This document shows positions 1 to 9,432 of a stretch of 64,000 bases of DNA, in pieces (the first letter of the stretch is position 1; every line of letters begins with the position of its first letter). A program made the translations under genes and the position numbers. Under the pieces are notes generated by a model. The model made no database searches. It saw nothing but the letters and a program-made list of their open reading frames with translations, and had not been told where the DNA came from. The stretch is from contig NZ_CABUHK010000001.1 in the NCBI RefSeq assembly GCF_902491285.1, forward strand, positions 1-64,000, written 5' to 3'. The DNA comes from an uncultured Bacteroides sp. (GTDB lineage: Bacteria > Bacteroidota > Bacteroidia > Bacteroidales > Bacteroidaceae).

Positions 1-23
1 GGGAAGAGGATGTTTTCATGATG

Positions 24-54
24 CAAAAATAAGAATTTTAACGCAATCCCCCAA
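24..54 (-). promoter_or_regulatory. Bacteroides-type promoter firing out of the left edge
   Basis: On the minus strand there is TTG (52-54), a 20-base spacer and TATTTTTG (24-31), which matches the Bacteroides -33/-7 pattern. The predicted start of transcription is near position 17. An ATG on the minus strand begins at 19, but it is almost at the transcription start, so the real start codon of the gene it serves probably lies beyond the left edge. The gene itself is not visible. Confidence 0.5.
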
Positions 55-106
55 GTTTTCAGACTGAGCCGTTCAACCACCGTTTAACGGCCCTATTCTA
101 CAAACA

Positions 107-144
107 AAAATCAGGTAGTCATTTTAAGATAACTACCTGATTTT
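107..144 (-). terminator. Terminator of the tRNA-Gly gene
   Basis: A perfect 13-bp inverted repeat (arms 107-119 and 132-144, 12-base loop) begins 6 bases past the 3' end of the tRNA. Read on the minus strand the second arm runs into a T-rich stretch, as expected for an intrinsic terminator. Confidence 0.8.
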
Positions 145-150
145 CGAGGG

Positions 151-223
151 AGCGGTAAGCGAGACTCGAACTCGTGACCCTTAGCTTGGGAAGCTAATGC
201 TCTACCAACTGAGCTACTACCGC
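151..223 (-). tRNA. tRNA-Gly (anticodon CCC)
   Basis: The minus strand folds into a standard cloverleaf of 73 nt. The acceptor stem pairs GCGGTAG with TTACCGC (the last pair is G-U). The D arm contains AGCTCAGTTGGTAGAGC. The anticodon stem TTAGC/GCTAA encloses the loop TTCCCAA, giving anticodon CCC, which reads GGG glycine codons. The T loop is TTCGAGTC. The discriminator base is U73, as is usual for bacterial tRNA-Gly. CCA is not encoded. It is a single gene with its own promoter and terminator. Confidence 0.97.
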
Positions 224-263
224 ATTTTTACCAGTTCAAAAGAACTTCCTTTAAATTGCATTG

Positions 264-293
264 CAAAGGTAAATATAATTTTTATATCTCAAA
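264..293 (-). promoter_or_regulatory. Promoter of tRNA-Gly
   Basis: On the minus strand TTTG (290-293), an 18-base spacer and TACCTTTG (264-271) form a near-ideal Bacteroides -33/-7 promoter, placed about 40 bases before the tRNA 5' end at 223. Confidence 0.7.
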
Positions 294-427
294 TAAAATT
301 CCTGTTTTTTTTAATGGAGGAAGTAGACATTTAAATGATTCTTGCGCTTCATTATTATCTGTAGAAATGAACAAATCTGTTCTTTCATCTGTTAGAAAGT
401 CTCAATTTTAGATTTAACCTAACCGGC

Positions 428-1840
428 ATGAAAAAAAATAAATCGCTTTTTATATTATTAGCGTTGTGTTTTCCCATTATTGGGATAAATGCGCAAACTC
501 CATTGAGTTTTGAGGAATCACTGAGCCTGCTCCAACGAGAGAATCAGAGCCTGAAAATAGCCGATAAAGGAATAGAAATAGCAAAGGCGGAGCGTGACAA
601 ATTAAATGCATTTTGGTATCCCAGTCTTCAATCTTCGGGCGCATTTGTACATATGTCAGAGAAAATTGAGGTGAAACAGCCATTATCGCAATTTACAGAC
701 CCGGCAAAGGATTTTGTACATTCTATTATTCCGGACGATCAGGTTATTTCGTCAATTCTGGACCAGATAGGGGCAAATACTTTGGTTTTTCCTCTCACTC
801 CACGCAATCTGACCACTGTCGATTTATCTGCAGAATGGGTACTCTTTTCCGGTGGAAAGCGGTTTCGTGCAACTCATATAGGAAGAACAATGGTAGACCT
901 AGCTCGTGAAAGCCGTGCGCAGACTGCCGCAACTCAACAAAACCTATTGGCGGAAAGTTATTATGGTTTACGTCTGGCACAGCAAATCGTAGCGGTTCGA
1001 GAGGAAACTTATAAAGGACTGCAAAAGCATTATGAGAACGCTCTGAAGCTGGAAGCTGTCGGAATGATAGACAAAGCGGGACGACTTTTTGCCCAAGTAA
1101 ATATGGACGAAGCCAAACGGATGCTGGAAGCAGCACGGAAAGATGAAACTGTGGTACAAGCCGCATTAAAAGTATTATTGAACAAAAAGGATACGGATGA
1201 AAATATCGTCCCTACCTCTCCCCTGTTCATGAATGATTCCTTACCGCCGAAAATGCTTTTCGACCTATCCGTTAGTAGTGGAAACTATACGCTTAACCAG
1301 TTGCAACTGCAAGAGCATATTGCCAAACAAGAAGTGCGGATCGCTCAAAGCGGTTATCTGCCGAATATAGCCCTTTTTGGAAAACAAACCCTATATTCGC
1401 ATGGTATTCAGAGCAATCTATTGCCACGTACCATGATAGGCATCGGTTTTACATGGAATCTTTTCGATGGGTTAGACCGTGAGAAGAGGATACGGCAGTC
1501 GAAGTTAACCCAACAGACATTGGCTTTGGGACAGATGAAAGCCCGTGATGACCTTGCTGTAGGGGTGGACAAACTCTATACGCAACTGCAAAAAGCACAG
1601 GACAATGTAAAAGCCCTGAACGCCACGATTGCTTTAAGTGAAGAACTTGTACGTATCCGAAAGAAATCTTTCGCGGAAGGAATGGCAACCTCTACCGAAG
1701 TTATTGATGCTGAAACGATGCTTGCCAATGTAAAAGTGGCCCGTCTGGCAGCATACTACGAATATGATGTGGCACTAATGAATCTGCTTTCACTTTGTGG
1801 CACACCGGAACAATTTGTAAACTATCAACCTAAACCGTAA
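428..1840 (+). CDS. TolC-family outer membrane efflux protein
   Basis: This is the outer membrane channel of a tripartite export system. The 470-aa product has a clear signal peptide (charged MKKNK, a hydrophobic stretch, then INAQ at about residue 23), followed by the long amphipathic helical repeats typical of the OEP/TolC family, including a C-terminal segment ending in ATSTEVIDAETML, a common feature of this family. Length is normal for TolC proteins. It is the first gene of an operon: the HlyD-like adaptor starts 6 bases after its stop and two ABC-2 permeases follow. The substrate is unknown. The family call is strong; the partners are inferred from context. Confidence 0.93.
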   Translation: MKKNKSLFILLALCFPIIGINAQTPLSFEESLSLLQRENQSLKIADKGIEIAKAERDKLNAFWYPSLQSSGAFVHMSEKIEVKQPLSQFTDPAKDFVHSIIPDDQVISSILDQIGANTLVFPLTPRNLTTVDLSAEWVLFSGGKRFRATHIGRTMVDLARESRAQTAATQQNLLAESYYGLRLAQQIVAVREETYKGLQKHYENALKLEAVGMIDKAGRLFAQVNMDEAKRMLEAARKDETVVQAALKVLLNKKDTDENIVPTSPLFMNDSLPPKMLFDLSVSSGNYTLNQLQLQEHIAKQEVRIAQSGYLPNIALFGKQTLYSHGIQSNLLPRTMIGIGFTWNLFDGLDREKRIRQSKLTQQTLALGQMKARDDLAVGVDKLYTQLQKAQDNVKALNATIALSEELVRIRKKSFAEGMATSTEVIDAETMLANVKVARLAAYYEYDVALMNLLSLCGTPEQFVNYQPKP

Positions 1841-1846
1841 CAAACA

Positions 1847-2833
1847 ATGAAACTAGCCAGTAGAACCCTTTCATGGGCTTTTGTGATTATTATGTTAGCT
1901 GTAGCTATCTTCACAGCTCTTGGAATCATATTGATGCATAAACAACCGATGGTCCTCCAAGGGCAAGCGGAAGCAACAGAAATCCGTATTAGCGGAAAAC
2001 TTCCCGGACGTATAGATACATTCTTCGTTCAGGAAGGCGACTGGGTACATCAAGGAGATACGCTTGTCGTAATCAACAGCCCTGAAGTACATGCCAAGTA
2101 TCAACAAGTAAATGCCTTGGAGCAAGTAGCCGTGCAACAAAACAAGAAAATAGATGCAGGAACACGTCGTCAGATTGTAGCTACCGCATTGCAGCTATGG
2201 AATAAAACAAAAAGTGACCTCGGTCTTGCAAAAACAACCTATAACCGTATCCTTACTTTATATGAGGATAGCGTGATCACTTCTCAGAGAAAAGACGAAG
2301 TGGAGGCGATGTACAAAGCGGCTGTCGCAGCCGAACGTGCTGCTTATGAACAATATCAGATGGCTGTGGATGGTGCGCAACAGGAAGATAAAGCATCGGC
2401 CGCCAGTATGGTGGATGCTGCCCGAAGTACGGTGGATGAAATCTCCGCTTTACTGGTCGATGCCCGGCTGACAGCTCCCGAAGACGGACAAATCGCAACT
2501 GTCTTCCCTAAACGTGGAGAATTGGTTGCACCGGGAACTCCTATTATGAGCCTGGTAGTGATGGATGATGTACATGTCGTCCTCAATGTGCGCGAGGACT
2601 TGATGCCGCAATTTAAGATGGGAGAAACATTTGTTGCGGATGTACCTGCCATCGGCAAAAAGAATGTTGAATTTAAAATCTACTATATCAGTCCATTAGG
2701 TAGCTTTGCCACTTGGAAATCAACCAAACAGACCGGAAGTTATGACTTGCGTACCTTTGAAATTCATGCACGTCCTACTCAAAAGGTAGACGATTTGCGT
2801 CCCGGCATGTCTGTATTATTGACACTCAATTAA
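1847..2833 (+). CDS. HlyD/EmrA-type membrane fusion protein
   Basis: This periplasmic adaptor links an inner membrane transporter to the TolC-like channel encoded just upstream. The 328-aa protein has one N-terminal membrane anchor (about residues 7-29), a biotinyl-lipoyl-like half motif (GKLPGRIDTFFVQEGDWVHQ, about 48-67), a helical hairpin of about 120 residues rich in Ala, Gln and Glu, the second lipoyl half (LTAPEDGQIATVFPKRGELV, about 206-225) and a beta-barrel C-terminus with RPGMSVLL near the end, all typical of HlyD_D23-type adaptors. It lies 6 bases after the channel gene and 25 bases before the first permease, so co-transcription is very likely. Confidence 0.93.
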   Translation: MKLASRTLSWAFVIIMLAVAIFTALGIILMHKQPMVLQGQAEATEIRISGKLPGRIDTFFVQEGDWVHQGDTLVVINSPEVHAKYQQVNALEQVAVQQNKKIDAGTRRQIVATALQLWNKTKSDLGLAKTTYNRILTLYEDSVITSQRKDEVEAMYKAAVAAERAAYEQYQMAVDGAQQEDKASAASMVDAARSTVDEISALLVDARLTAPEDGQIATVFPKRGELVAPGTPIMSLVVMDDVHVVLNVREDLMPQFKMGETFVADVPAIGKKNVEFKIYYISPLGSFATWKSTKQTGSYDLRTFEIHARPTQKVDDLRPGMSVLLTLN

Positions 2834-2858
2834 TTGATGTTTCAAAATTAATCATAGA

Positions 2859-4043
2859 ATGGATTCATCACAAACATATTCACCTTTTCGTTCCGTACTG
2901 CTCAGGGAGTGGCGGCGAATGACTTCACGGCGACTTTACTTTGGCGTCTGTATCATTTTGCCTTTGTTTACTCTCTTCTTTATGGCTACAATCTTTGGTA
3001 ACGGACAGATGGAGAATATCCCTATCGGTATTGTCGATCTGGATAATACTGCTACTTCCCGGACTATTATCCGGAATATCTCTGCTGTACCGACTTTTAA
3101 AGTAACGAAACATTATGTGAATGAGGCGGCTGCCCGTGAAGCCGTACAAAAGAAAGAAATATATGGCTATCTTTCCATCCCCCCGAAATTTGAACAGGAT
3201 GCCATCACCGGAAAGAACGCTACCCTCTCCTATTATTATCATTATGCTTTGCTATCGGTAGGTGGTGAACTGATGGCAGCGTTCGAAACGTCATTGGCTC
3301 CCGTGTCTCTTTCGCCTATTGTGATGGAAGCTGTATCTTTGGGGGTAGAACAGCAACAGATTACCACATTCCTGCTGCCAATACAGGCCAGTAATCATCC
3401 GATATACAATCCAAGCCTGGATTATTCAGTTTATCTGAGCCACCCCTTTTTCTTTGTCTTGTTTCAGGTGTTGATTCTGCTGACTACCGTGTATACAGTC
3501 GGCATTGAAATCAAGTTTCGTACAGCGACAAATTGGGTGGCTACTGCTAAAGGTAATATGGTAACTGCCATTTTAGGTAAACTGCTTCCTTATACCATTA
3601 TATATATTCTGATAGGATGGCTGGGTAATTATGTCATGTTCGGTATCCTGCATATTCCCTTTCAAGGGAGCTGGCTGTTTATGAATATGATGACTGCTCT
3701 CTTTATTATCGCGACGCAGGCTTTGGGATTGTTCATATTCTCATTGTTTCCGGCAGTATCATTGGTTATAAGTGTCGTCTCCATGGTCGGTTCTTTAGGA
3801 GCGACCTTGTCAGGAGTTACTTTTCCGATAACCAATATGTATCCGCTGGTAAGAGATGCTTCTTATCTTTTTCCAGTACGTCACTTTACGGAAATCATAC
3901 AAACAATGCTCTATGAAGGTGGCGGATTCACCCATCTTTGGCCGTCAGCGGTGGTACTTTGTATTTTCCCGCTACTGGCTTTGTCGCTGCTTCCCCATTT
4001 AAAACGAGCAATAGAAAGTCATAAATATGAGAACATTAAATAA
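2859..4043 (+). CDS. ABC-2 type transporter permease (first of pair)
   Basis: This inner membrane subunit of an export system belongs to the ABC2_membrane_3 (YhhJ/YbhR-like) group. The 394-aa product has an N-terminal membrane helix (about residues 29-48), a large extracytoplasmic domain beginning IPIGIVDLDNTATSRTI, and a block of five to six C-terminal helices from about residue 200. The C-terminus is followed by a second homologous permease gene whose start overlaps this one by 17 bases (4027-4043), so translational coupling and a heterodimer are likely. No ATP-binding subunit gene is present in the operon, which is odd for an ABC exporter; it may be encoded elsewhere. Confidence 0.9.
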   Translation: MDSSQTYSPFRSVLLREWRRMTSRRLYFGVCIILPLFTLFFMATIFGNGQMENIPIGIVDLDNTATSRTIIRNISAVPTFKVTKHYVNEAAAREAVQKKEIYGYLSIPPKFEQDAITGKNATLSYYYHYALLSVGGELMAAFETSLAPVSLSPIVMEAVSLGVEQQQITTFLLPIQASNHPIYNPSLDYSVYLSHPFFFVLFQVLILLTTVYTVGIEIKFRTATNWVATAKGNMVTAILGKLLPYTIIYILIGWLGNYVMFGILHIPFQGSWLFMNMMTALFIIATQALGLFIFSLFPAVSLVISVVSMVGSLGATLSGVTFPITNMYPLVRDASYLFPVRHFTEIIQTMLYEGGGFTHLWPSAVVLCIFPLLALSLLPHLKRAIESHKYENIK

Positions 4044-5208
4044 ATTCCAACAGCTATCGTTCATTATCCGGCGTGAATTTCTCGCCATCAGTACCAGTTA
4101 TGCTGTTCTGTTAGTATTGATGGGCGGAATTTTCATGTACGGATTACTTTATAATTATATGTATGCCCCCAATATTGTAACGGATGTTCCGGTTGCCGTA
4201 GTAGATAACTCGCACAGTGAATTGAGCCGTAATTTTATTCGTTGGCTGGATGCTACACCTCAGGCGGAAATTTACAACCAGGCAATAGACTATCACGAAG
4301 CAAAAGAATGGATGAAAGAAAACAAAGTACAAGGAATACTCTATCTGCCGCACGATTTTGAAGAACGGGTATTTCGAGGAGATGAAGCTGTATTCTCTCT
4401 TTATGCAACGACCGATGCTTTTCTGTATTTTGAAGCTCTGCAAGAGGCTTCCTCACGTGTCATGCTGGCTATCAATGATAAATACCGGCCGGACGGCGCC
4501 GTGTTTCTTCCGCCTCAGGGATTATTGGCCGTGGCTATGGCAAAACCCGTGAATGTAGCAGGGACTGCACTTTATAATTATACGGAAGGATACGGCTCTT
4601 ATCTGATTCCGGCAGTTATGATGATTATCATTTTCCAGACTTTACTGATGGTCATCGGCATGTTGACCGGAGATGAATATTCCGATAGGGGGATTCGCGC
4701 TTACACTCCTTTTGGGCTGGGGTGGGGAATCGCAGTTCGTATTGTAGCAGGAAAAACGTTCGTATATTGTGCCCTTTATGCCGTTTTTTCTTTCTTTCTG
4801 CTGGGGCTACTCCCCTACTTCTTCAGTATCCCTAATATAGGAAATGGATTGTACATTGTATTATTGTTGATTCCTTATCTGATAGCTACTTCCTTTCTAG
4901 GACTGGCAGCTTCCCGGTATTTTACAGACTCGGAAGCACCGTTACTTATGATTGCCTTTTTCTCAGTCGGTTTGATTTTCCTTTCCGGGGTTTCTTATCC
5001 GATGGAGTTAATGCCCTGGTATTGGAAAATTGCACATTACATTTTGCCGGCTGCTCCTGGTACGCTTGCCTTTGTAAAATTGAATTCAATGGGAGCCAGT
5101 ATGGCAGATATAAAACCGGAATATATTACTCTATGGATTCAGGCAGCTATTTATTTTATACTAAGCATATGGGTATATAAAAAGAAGTTAGGCGCAAAAC
5201 CTGATTAA
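4027..5208 (+). CDS. ABC-2 type transporter permease (second of pair)
   Basis: This 393-aa paralogue of the preceding permease has the same architecture: one N-terminal helix (about residues 20-45), an extracytoplasmic domain opening with VPVAVVDNSHSELSRNF, and a C-terminal block of about five helices including GVSYPMELMPWYWKIAHY, close to the GVTFPITNMYPLVRDASY seen in its partner. Its start lies inside the end of the upstream gene. It is the last gene of the export operon; the next gene, an HTCS regulator, begins 225 bases downstream with its own candidate promoter. The substrate is not predictable from the sequence. Confidence 0.9.
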   Translation: MRTLNKFQQLSFIIRREFLAISTSYAVLLVLMGGIFMYGLLYNYMYAPNIVTDVPVAVVDNSHSELSRNFIRWLDATPQAEIYNQAIDYHEAKEWMKENKVQGILYLPHDFEERVFRGDEAVFSLYATTDAFLYFEALQEASSRVMLAINDKYRPDGAVFLPPQGLLAVAMAKPVNVAGTALYNYTEGYGSYLIPAVMMIIIFQTLLMVIGMLTGDEYSDRGIRAYTPFGLGWGIAVRIVAGKTFVYCALYAVFSFFLLGLLPYFFSIPNIGNGLYIVLLLIPYLIATSFLGLAASRYFTDSEAPLLMIAFFSVGLIFLSGVSYPMELMPWYWKIAHYILPAAPGTLAFVKLNSMGASMADIKPEYITLWIQAAIYFILSIWVYKKKLGAKPD

Positions 5209-5351
5209 GTTAACCAAACAAATAAAAAAGGTAGTTCAGCATACGATGGAAAAATATTTCTCAGATAAAACAACTTCCTTAGATAAATAGTCAACTTTGG
5301 GTACAAAAGGCTTTCTAAATGGAAGTTTTCAGAGAAAATATCTTCTATTTC

Positions 5352-5381
5352 TTTGCTCTTTTCATTGATTTTGTATATTTT
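5352..5381 (+). promoter_or_regulatory. Candidate promoter of the first HTCS gene
   Basis: TTTG (5352-5355), an 18-base spacer and TATATTTT (5374-5381, one mismatch to TAnnTTTG) lie about 52 bases before the ATG at 5434. The first in-frame ATG of the open frame (5353) falls inside this promoter, which supports the internal start at 5434. Confidence 0.45.
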
Positions 5382-5433
5382 CGTTGACTATTATTCCCGA
5401 TTATCGTTAGAGGTAGTTAAAACAAATGTTGAT

Positions 5434-8400
5434 ATGAAATACATTATCTATATTCTCTTCTTTTTTCCTATTTGGGTTACTGCACAAACATACAAATATA
5501 TAGGGACTGAAAACGGTTTGAGTAATCGCAGGATATTCAGTATTCAGAAGGATGCTCAGGGATATATGTGGTTTCTTACCAATGAAGGGATGGATCGTTA
5601 TAACGGTAAAGATATAAAGCATTACAAATTAAATAAGGATGACAATACGTTTGATTCCCCCATTAACTTGGGATGGGTATATACAGGATCTCAGATAGGA
5701 ACGTGGGTCATAGGCAAACAAGGTCGTATCTTCCAGTATGAAACAAAATATGATGATTTCAAAATGGTATATAAGATGCCGAATAGCCTGGAGACTATTA
5801 GTTATGGTTATATGGATCGTAACGATAACGTCTGGTTGTGCCGCAAACATTCTATATTGCTTTATAACATCAAGGATGCCCAGATTCACCAATTTTCCAA
5901 TGCGTTGCATAGCAATATCACATCAATAGAACAAGTGGATGAGCATCATTTCTTTATAGCAACGGAAACAGGTGTCCGATACACCAAACTGGAAAACGGT
6001 GTTCTGGAAATCATTCCTATTGAAACGCTTGATTATTTTCATGTGCAAGTCAGTGAGTTATATTATCATCAGGCATTAAAGAGACTGTATATAGGTTCAT
6101 TCGAGAGAGGTATATTTGTATATGACATGAATACCCAGGAAATAATAAAACCCGAAGCAGATTTGAGTGATGTGAATATAACCTGTATCACCCCGTTGGA
6201 CGAGTCGCAGCTATTAGTGTCGACAGAAGGAATGGGAGTATGTAAAATAGATATAAACACCTGTAAGATAGAATATTATATTGTAGCTAACTATAACAGC
6301 CATAATGAAATGAATGGCAATAATATCAATTATGTTTTTGTTGATGAGGAAAAGCGAATATGGCTGGCCAACTATCCTACCGGCATCACAGTGATAGATT
6401 ATCGTTATGAGAACTATCATTGGATAAAACATTCAATGGGCAACAAACAGTCATTAATCAATGATCAGGTACAAGCTATAATTGAGGACAGTGATGGCGA
6501 CCTATGGTTTGGAACCAGTAATGGCATTAGTCTTCTTAATTCCCGAACAGGTCAGTGGCATTCATTTCTGAGTTCCTTTGATAAACAGTTGAAAGATAAA
6601 AATCATATATTTATTACCTTGTGTGAGGTATCTCCCGGTGTAATCTGGGCAGGTGGGTACACTTCCGGAATTTATAAGATAAACAAACATACCCTGTCGG
6701 TTGAATACTTCTCCCCTTATCTGATTACCTCTGTTAATATGCGTCCGGATAAATATATCCGTGATATGATTAAAGATTCAAAGGGAAATATATGGTCGGG
6801 TGGATACTATAATCTGAAATGTTTTGACTTGGAAACCAATAATGTCCGTTTATATCCTGGCGTGTCTTCTATTACTTCAATTATGGAACACGATAAAGAC
6901 CATATGTGGATTGGAACTGCTGCCGGATTGTATTTGCTAGATATAAATTCCGGTAAATATCAATATATTGAGACAGGGATAGGAACAGTATATGTCAATT
7001 CGCTTTATCAAGCAAAAAACGGATCGCTCTATGTTGGTACGAATGGCACAGGAGTACTTGTTTATAATATAAAGAATCAAACTTTAGAGCATTATTACAC
7101 GGATAATTCCGCACTGGTCTCAAACAGGATATTTACGATATTGCCGGAAGTGGACGGACGCATCATGATGAGTACGGAAAATGGAGTCACTTGCTTTTTT
7201 ACAAAAGAAAAAGTGTTTCATAACTGGACTAGAGGAGAAGGATTGTTACCTGCTTATTTTAATGCCGCTTCGGGTACATTGCGCAAAGATAAAAGCTTTG
7301 TATTTGGCAGTACGGACGGAGCTATTGAAATTCCGAAGAACGTGAGGTTTCCTGATTATAAATTCTCAAGAATGATATTCAGTGATTTTCATATATCTTA
7401 TCAGCCTGTTTTTCCGGATGGAAAAGATTCTCCTTTGCAGGATTGTATAGACAGAACAGAGGTATTGAAACTAAAACATAACCAGAATACTTTCTCTTTC
7501 AATGTTTCCACTATTAATTATGATTCTCCCGAGAATACGCTTTACTCCTGGAAACTGGCCGGATTCTATGAAAAATGGACTCAACCAGGAGTAAATAATC
7601 TGATACGTTTCACCAATTTGCCTCCGGGAAAATATACGCTTCATATACGTGCCTTATCCAAAGAAGAACACGATGTCGTCTTCGAGGAACGTACAATGAA
7701 AATCATTATCACACAGCCCTTTTGGTCTAGTTGGTGGGCTATTCTATTTTATGTTTTATTGGTAATATGGGGATTTTCTTTTATCATACGTGTAATAAAC
7801 CTGAGAAAGCAAAAGAAAATATCGGATGAAAAAACACAGTTTTTTATCAATACGGCCCATGATATACGTACTCCGCTTACTTTGATAAAGGCGCCTTTAG
7901 AAGAACTGATGGAAGAAGAGACTCTCTCTGAAATTGGCATTATCCGTACACAGACCGCGTTAAGAAATGTCGATTCTCTTTTGCGATTATCGTCCAATCT
8001 TATCAATTTCCAACGTGCCGATGTATATTCTTCCAAGTTGTGTGTCTCGGAATATGAGTTGAATACATATATGAAAGAAGTGCGTGATGCATTTATGAAT
8101 TATGCCAGCATTAAACATATAGATTTTACATACGAAAGCACTTTCAATTTTTTGAATGTATGGTTCGATAAAGATAAAATGGACTCTATCTTGAAAAATA
8201 TAATATCGAACTCTTTAAAATATACTCCGGAAAACGGGAAGGTCAGCATTTCTGTCTCTAATACGAATGATTCCTGGAAAGTGGTGATAAACGATACGGG
8301 TATCGGTATTCCTTCCACTGAACAAGGAAAGTTGTTCAAACTCCATTTCCGTGCCAGCAACGCCATTAACTCAAAGGTTACAGGTAGTGGCATAGGATTG

Positions 8401-9432
8401 ATGCTAGTAGGCAAGTTAGTTAGTCTTCATGGTGGCAAAATTAATGTGGAGAGTGTTGAGCATCAAGGTACAACTGTGAAAATCGTTTTCCCTATAAACA
8501 ATAAGAATCTTCAGAGTTCAGGACTGAAACCGTCTTCTGAATCAAAAATAGAAACACCGGAACTGACTGCTCCGGGAACATTTAAGTATGTTGTGAATGC
8601 GGCTAATAACGCGGACTTACAGCGTATCCTCATCGTAGAGGATAATGATGAGTTACGTTCTTACTTGATCAGCCTGCTTTCTCCATCGTATAATGTGCAA
8701 GCCTGCGGCAATGGTAAGGAAGCACTGATTATCGTGAAGGAATTCTGGCCGGAACTTATTCTTTCTGATGTCATGATGCCCGAAATGCGGGGCGATGAGC
8801 TATGCATCGCTATTAAGAACGATATTGAGACTTCACATATCCCAATATTACTGCTTACGGCATTAGGAGAAGAGAAGAATATCCTTGAAGGGTTGGCAAT
8901 TGGTGCGGACGAATATATTATTAAACCTTTCAATGTGACAATATTGAGAGAAAGCATCAAGAATTTATTGAATAACCGGGCATTGCTGCGTAGCAGATAT
9001 GCCAATCTGGAAGTAGATACAATGGTACCATCAGCTAAAGGTACTAATAGTCTAGACTGGAAATTTATATCGGATGTAAGAAAAAGCATAGAGAATAATC
9101 TCGATAATTCAGGTCTGACTGTCGATGTGCTTTGTGAATTGCATAATATGAGCCGGACGAGTTTCTATGGTAAACTGAAAGCATTGACAGGGCTATATCC
9201 TACGGCTTTTATTCGGAACATTCGTTTGAAACGTGCTGCGGAACTTTTAAAGGAAGGTAAACATAATGTCAGCGAAATATCTGATATGACCGGTTTCTCC
9301 GATAGCAAATATTTTCGGGAAGTATTCAAGAAATACTATAAAATGAGTCCGACCAAGTATGCTAAAGAAGGGGGAAGCACCTCTCCTATTATAGGAGAGG
9401 ATGAATCTGAGGACGAAGAGGCGGTTGGTTAG
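5434..9432 (+). CDS. Hybrid two-component system sensor/regulator (HTCS)
   Basis: A one-protein signalling system: a periplasmic sensor, a histidine kinase, a receiver and an AraC-type DNA-binding domain in 1332 residues. The ATG at 5434 is chosen because it opens a signal peptide (MKYIIYILFFFPIWVTAQ); an upstream ATG at 5353 would bury it. The sensor consists of two-component-regulator propeller repeats (motifs such as GYMWFLTNEGMDRYNG, DLWFGTSNGISLLN) ending in a Y_Y_Y domain before a membrane helix at about 765-790. The kinase has its phosphoacceptor His at 809 (NTAHDIRTPL), then N- and G-boxes (NTGIG-type DTGIGIP). The receiver aspartate is D1112 (LSDVMMPEM). The HTH ends with MTGFSDSKYFREVFKKYY. 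It follows an export operon rather than a susC/susD pair, so its target genes are uncertain. Confidence 0.95.
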   Translation: MKYIIYILFFFPIWVTAQTYKYIGTENGLSNRRIFSIQKDAQGYMWFLTNEGMDRYNGKDIKHYKLNKDDNTFDSPINLGWVYTGSQIGTWVIGKQGRIFQYETKYDDFKMVYKMPNSLETISYGYMDRNDNVWLCRKHSILLYNIKDAQIHQFSNALHSNITSIEQVDEHHFFIATETGVRYTKLENGVLEIIPIETLDYFHVQVSELYYHQALKRLYIGSFERGIFVYDMNTQEIIKPEADLSDVNITCITPLDESQLLVSTEGMGVCKIDINTCKIEYYIVANYNSHNEMNGNNINYVFVDEEKRIWLANYPTGITVIDYRYENYHWIKHSMGNKQSLINDQVQAIIEDSDGDLWFGTSNGISLLNSRTGQWHSFLSSFDKQLKDKNHIFITLCEVSPGVIWAGGYTSGIYKINKHTLSVEYFSPYLITSVNMRPDKYIRDMIKDSKGNIWSGGYYNLKCFDLETNNVRLYPGVSSITSIMEHDKDHMWIGTAAGLYLLDINSGKYQYIETGIGTVYVNSLYQAKNGSLYVGTNGTGVLVYNIKNQTLEHYYTDNSALVSNRIFTILPEVDGRIMMSTENGVTCFFTKEKVFHNWTRGEGLLPAYFNAASGTLRKDKSFVFGSTDGAIEIPKNVRFPDYKFSRMIFSDFHISYQPVFPDGKDSPLQDCIDRTEVLKLKHNQNTFSFNVSTINYDSPENTLYSWKLAGFYEKWTQPGVNNLIRFTNLPPGKYTLHIRALSKEEHDVVFEERTMKIIITQPFWSSWWAILFYVLLVIWGFSFIIRVINLRKQKKISDEKTQFFINTAHDIRTPLTLIKAPLEELMEEETLSEIGIIRTQTALRNVDSLLRLSSNLINFQRADVYSSKLCVSEYELNTYMKEVRDAFMNYASIKHIDFTYESTFNFLNVWFDKDKMDSILKNIISNSLKYTPENGKVSISVSNTNDSWKVVINDTGIGIPSTEQGKLFKLHFRASNAINSKVTGSGIGLMLVGKLVSLHGGKINVESVEHQGTTVKIVFPINNKNLQSSGLKPSSESKIETPELTAPGTFKYVVNAANNADLQRILIVEDNDELRSYLISLLSPSYNVQACGNGKEALIIVKEFWPELILSDVMMPEMRGDELCIAIKNDIETSHIPILLLTALGEEKNILEGLAIGADEYIIKPFNVTILRESIKNLLNNRALLRSRYANLEVDTMVPSAKGTNSLDWKFISDVRKSIENNLDNSGLTVDVLCELHNMSRTSFYGKLKALTGLYPTAFIRNIRLKRAAELLKEGKHNVSEISDMTGFSDSKYFREVFKKYYKMSPTKYAKEGGSTSPIIGEDESEDEEAVG

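Noticed and set aside
17..19. Minus-strand ATG opening a frame that runs off the left edge
   Set aside because: Only six codons are visible and the ATG is almost on the predicted transcription start, so it cannot be supported as a gene start.
5353..5433. Longer N-terminus for the first HTCS
   Set aside because: It overlaps a promoter match and hides the signal peptide that starts at 5434.
5209..5433. Possible attenuator or small gene between exporter and HTCS
   Set aside because: No stable hairpin with T-run and no plausible short frame was seen; only a promoter match remains.
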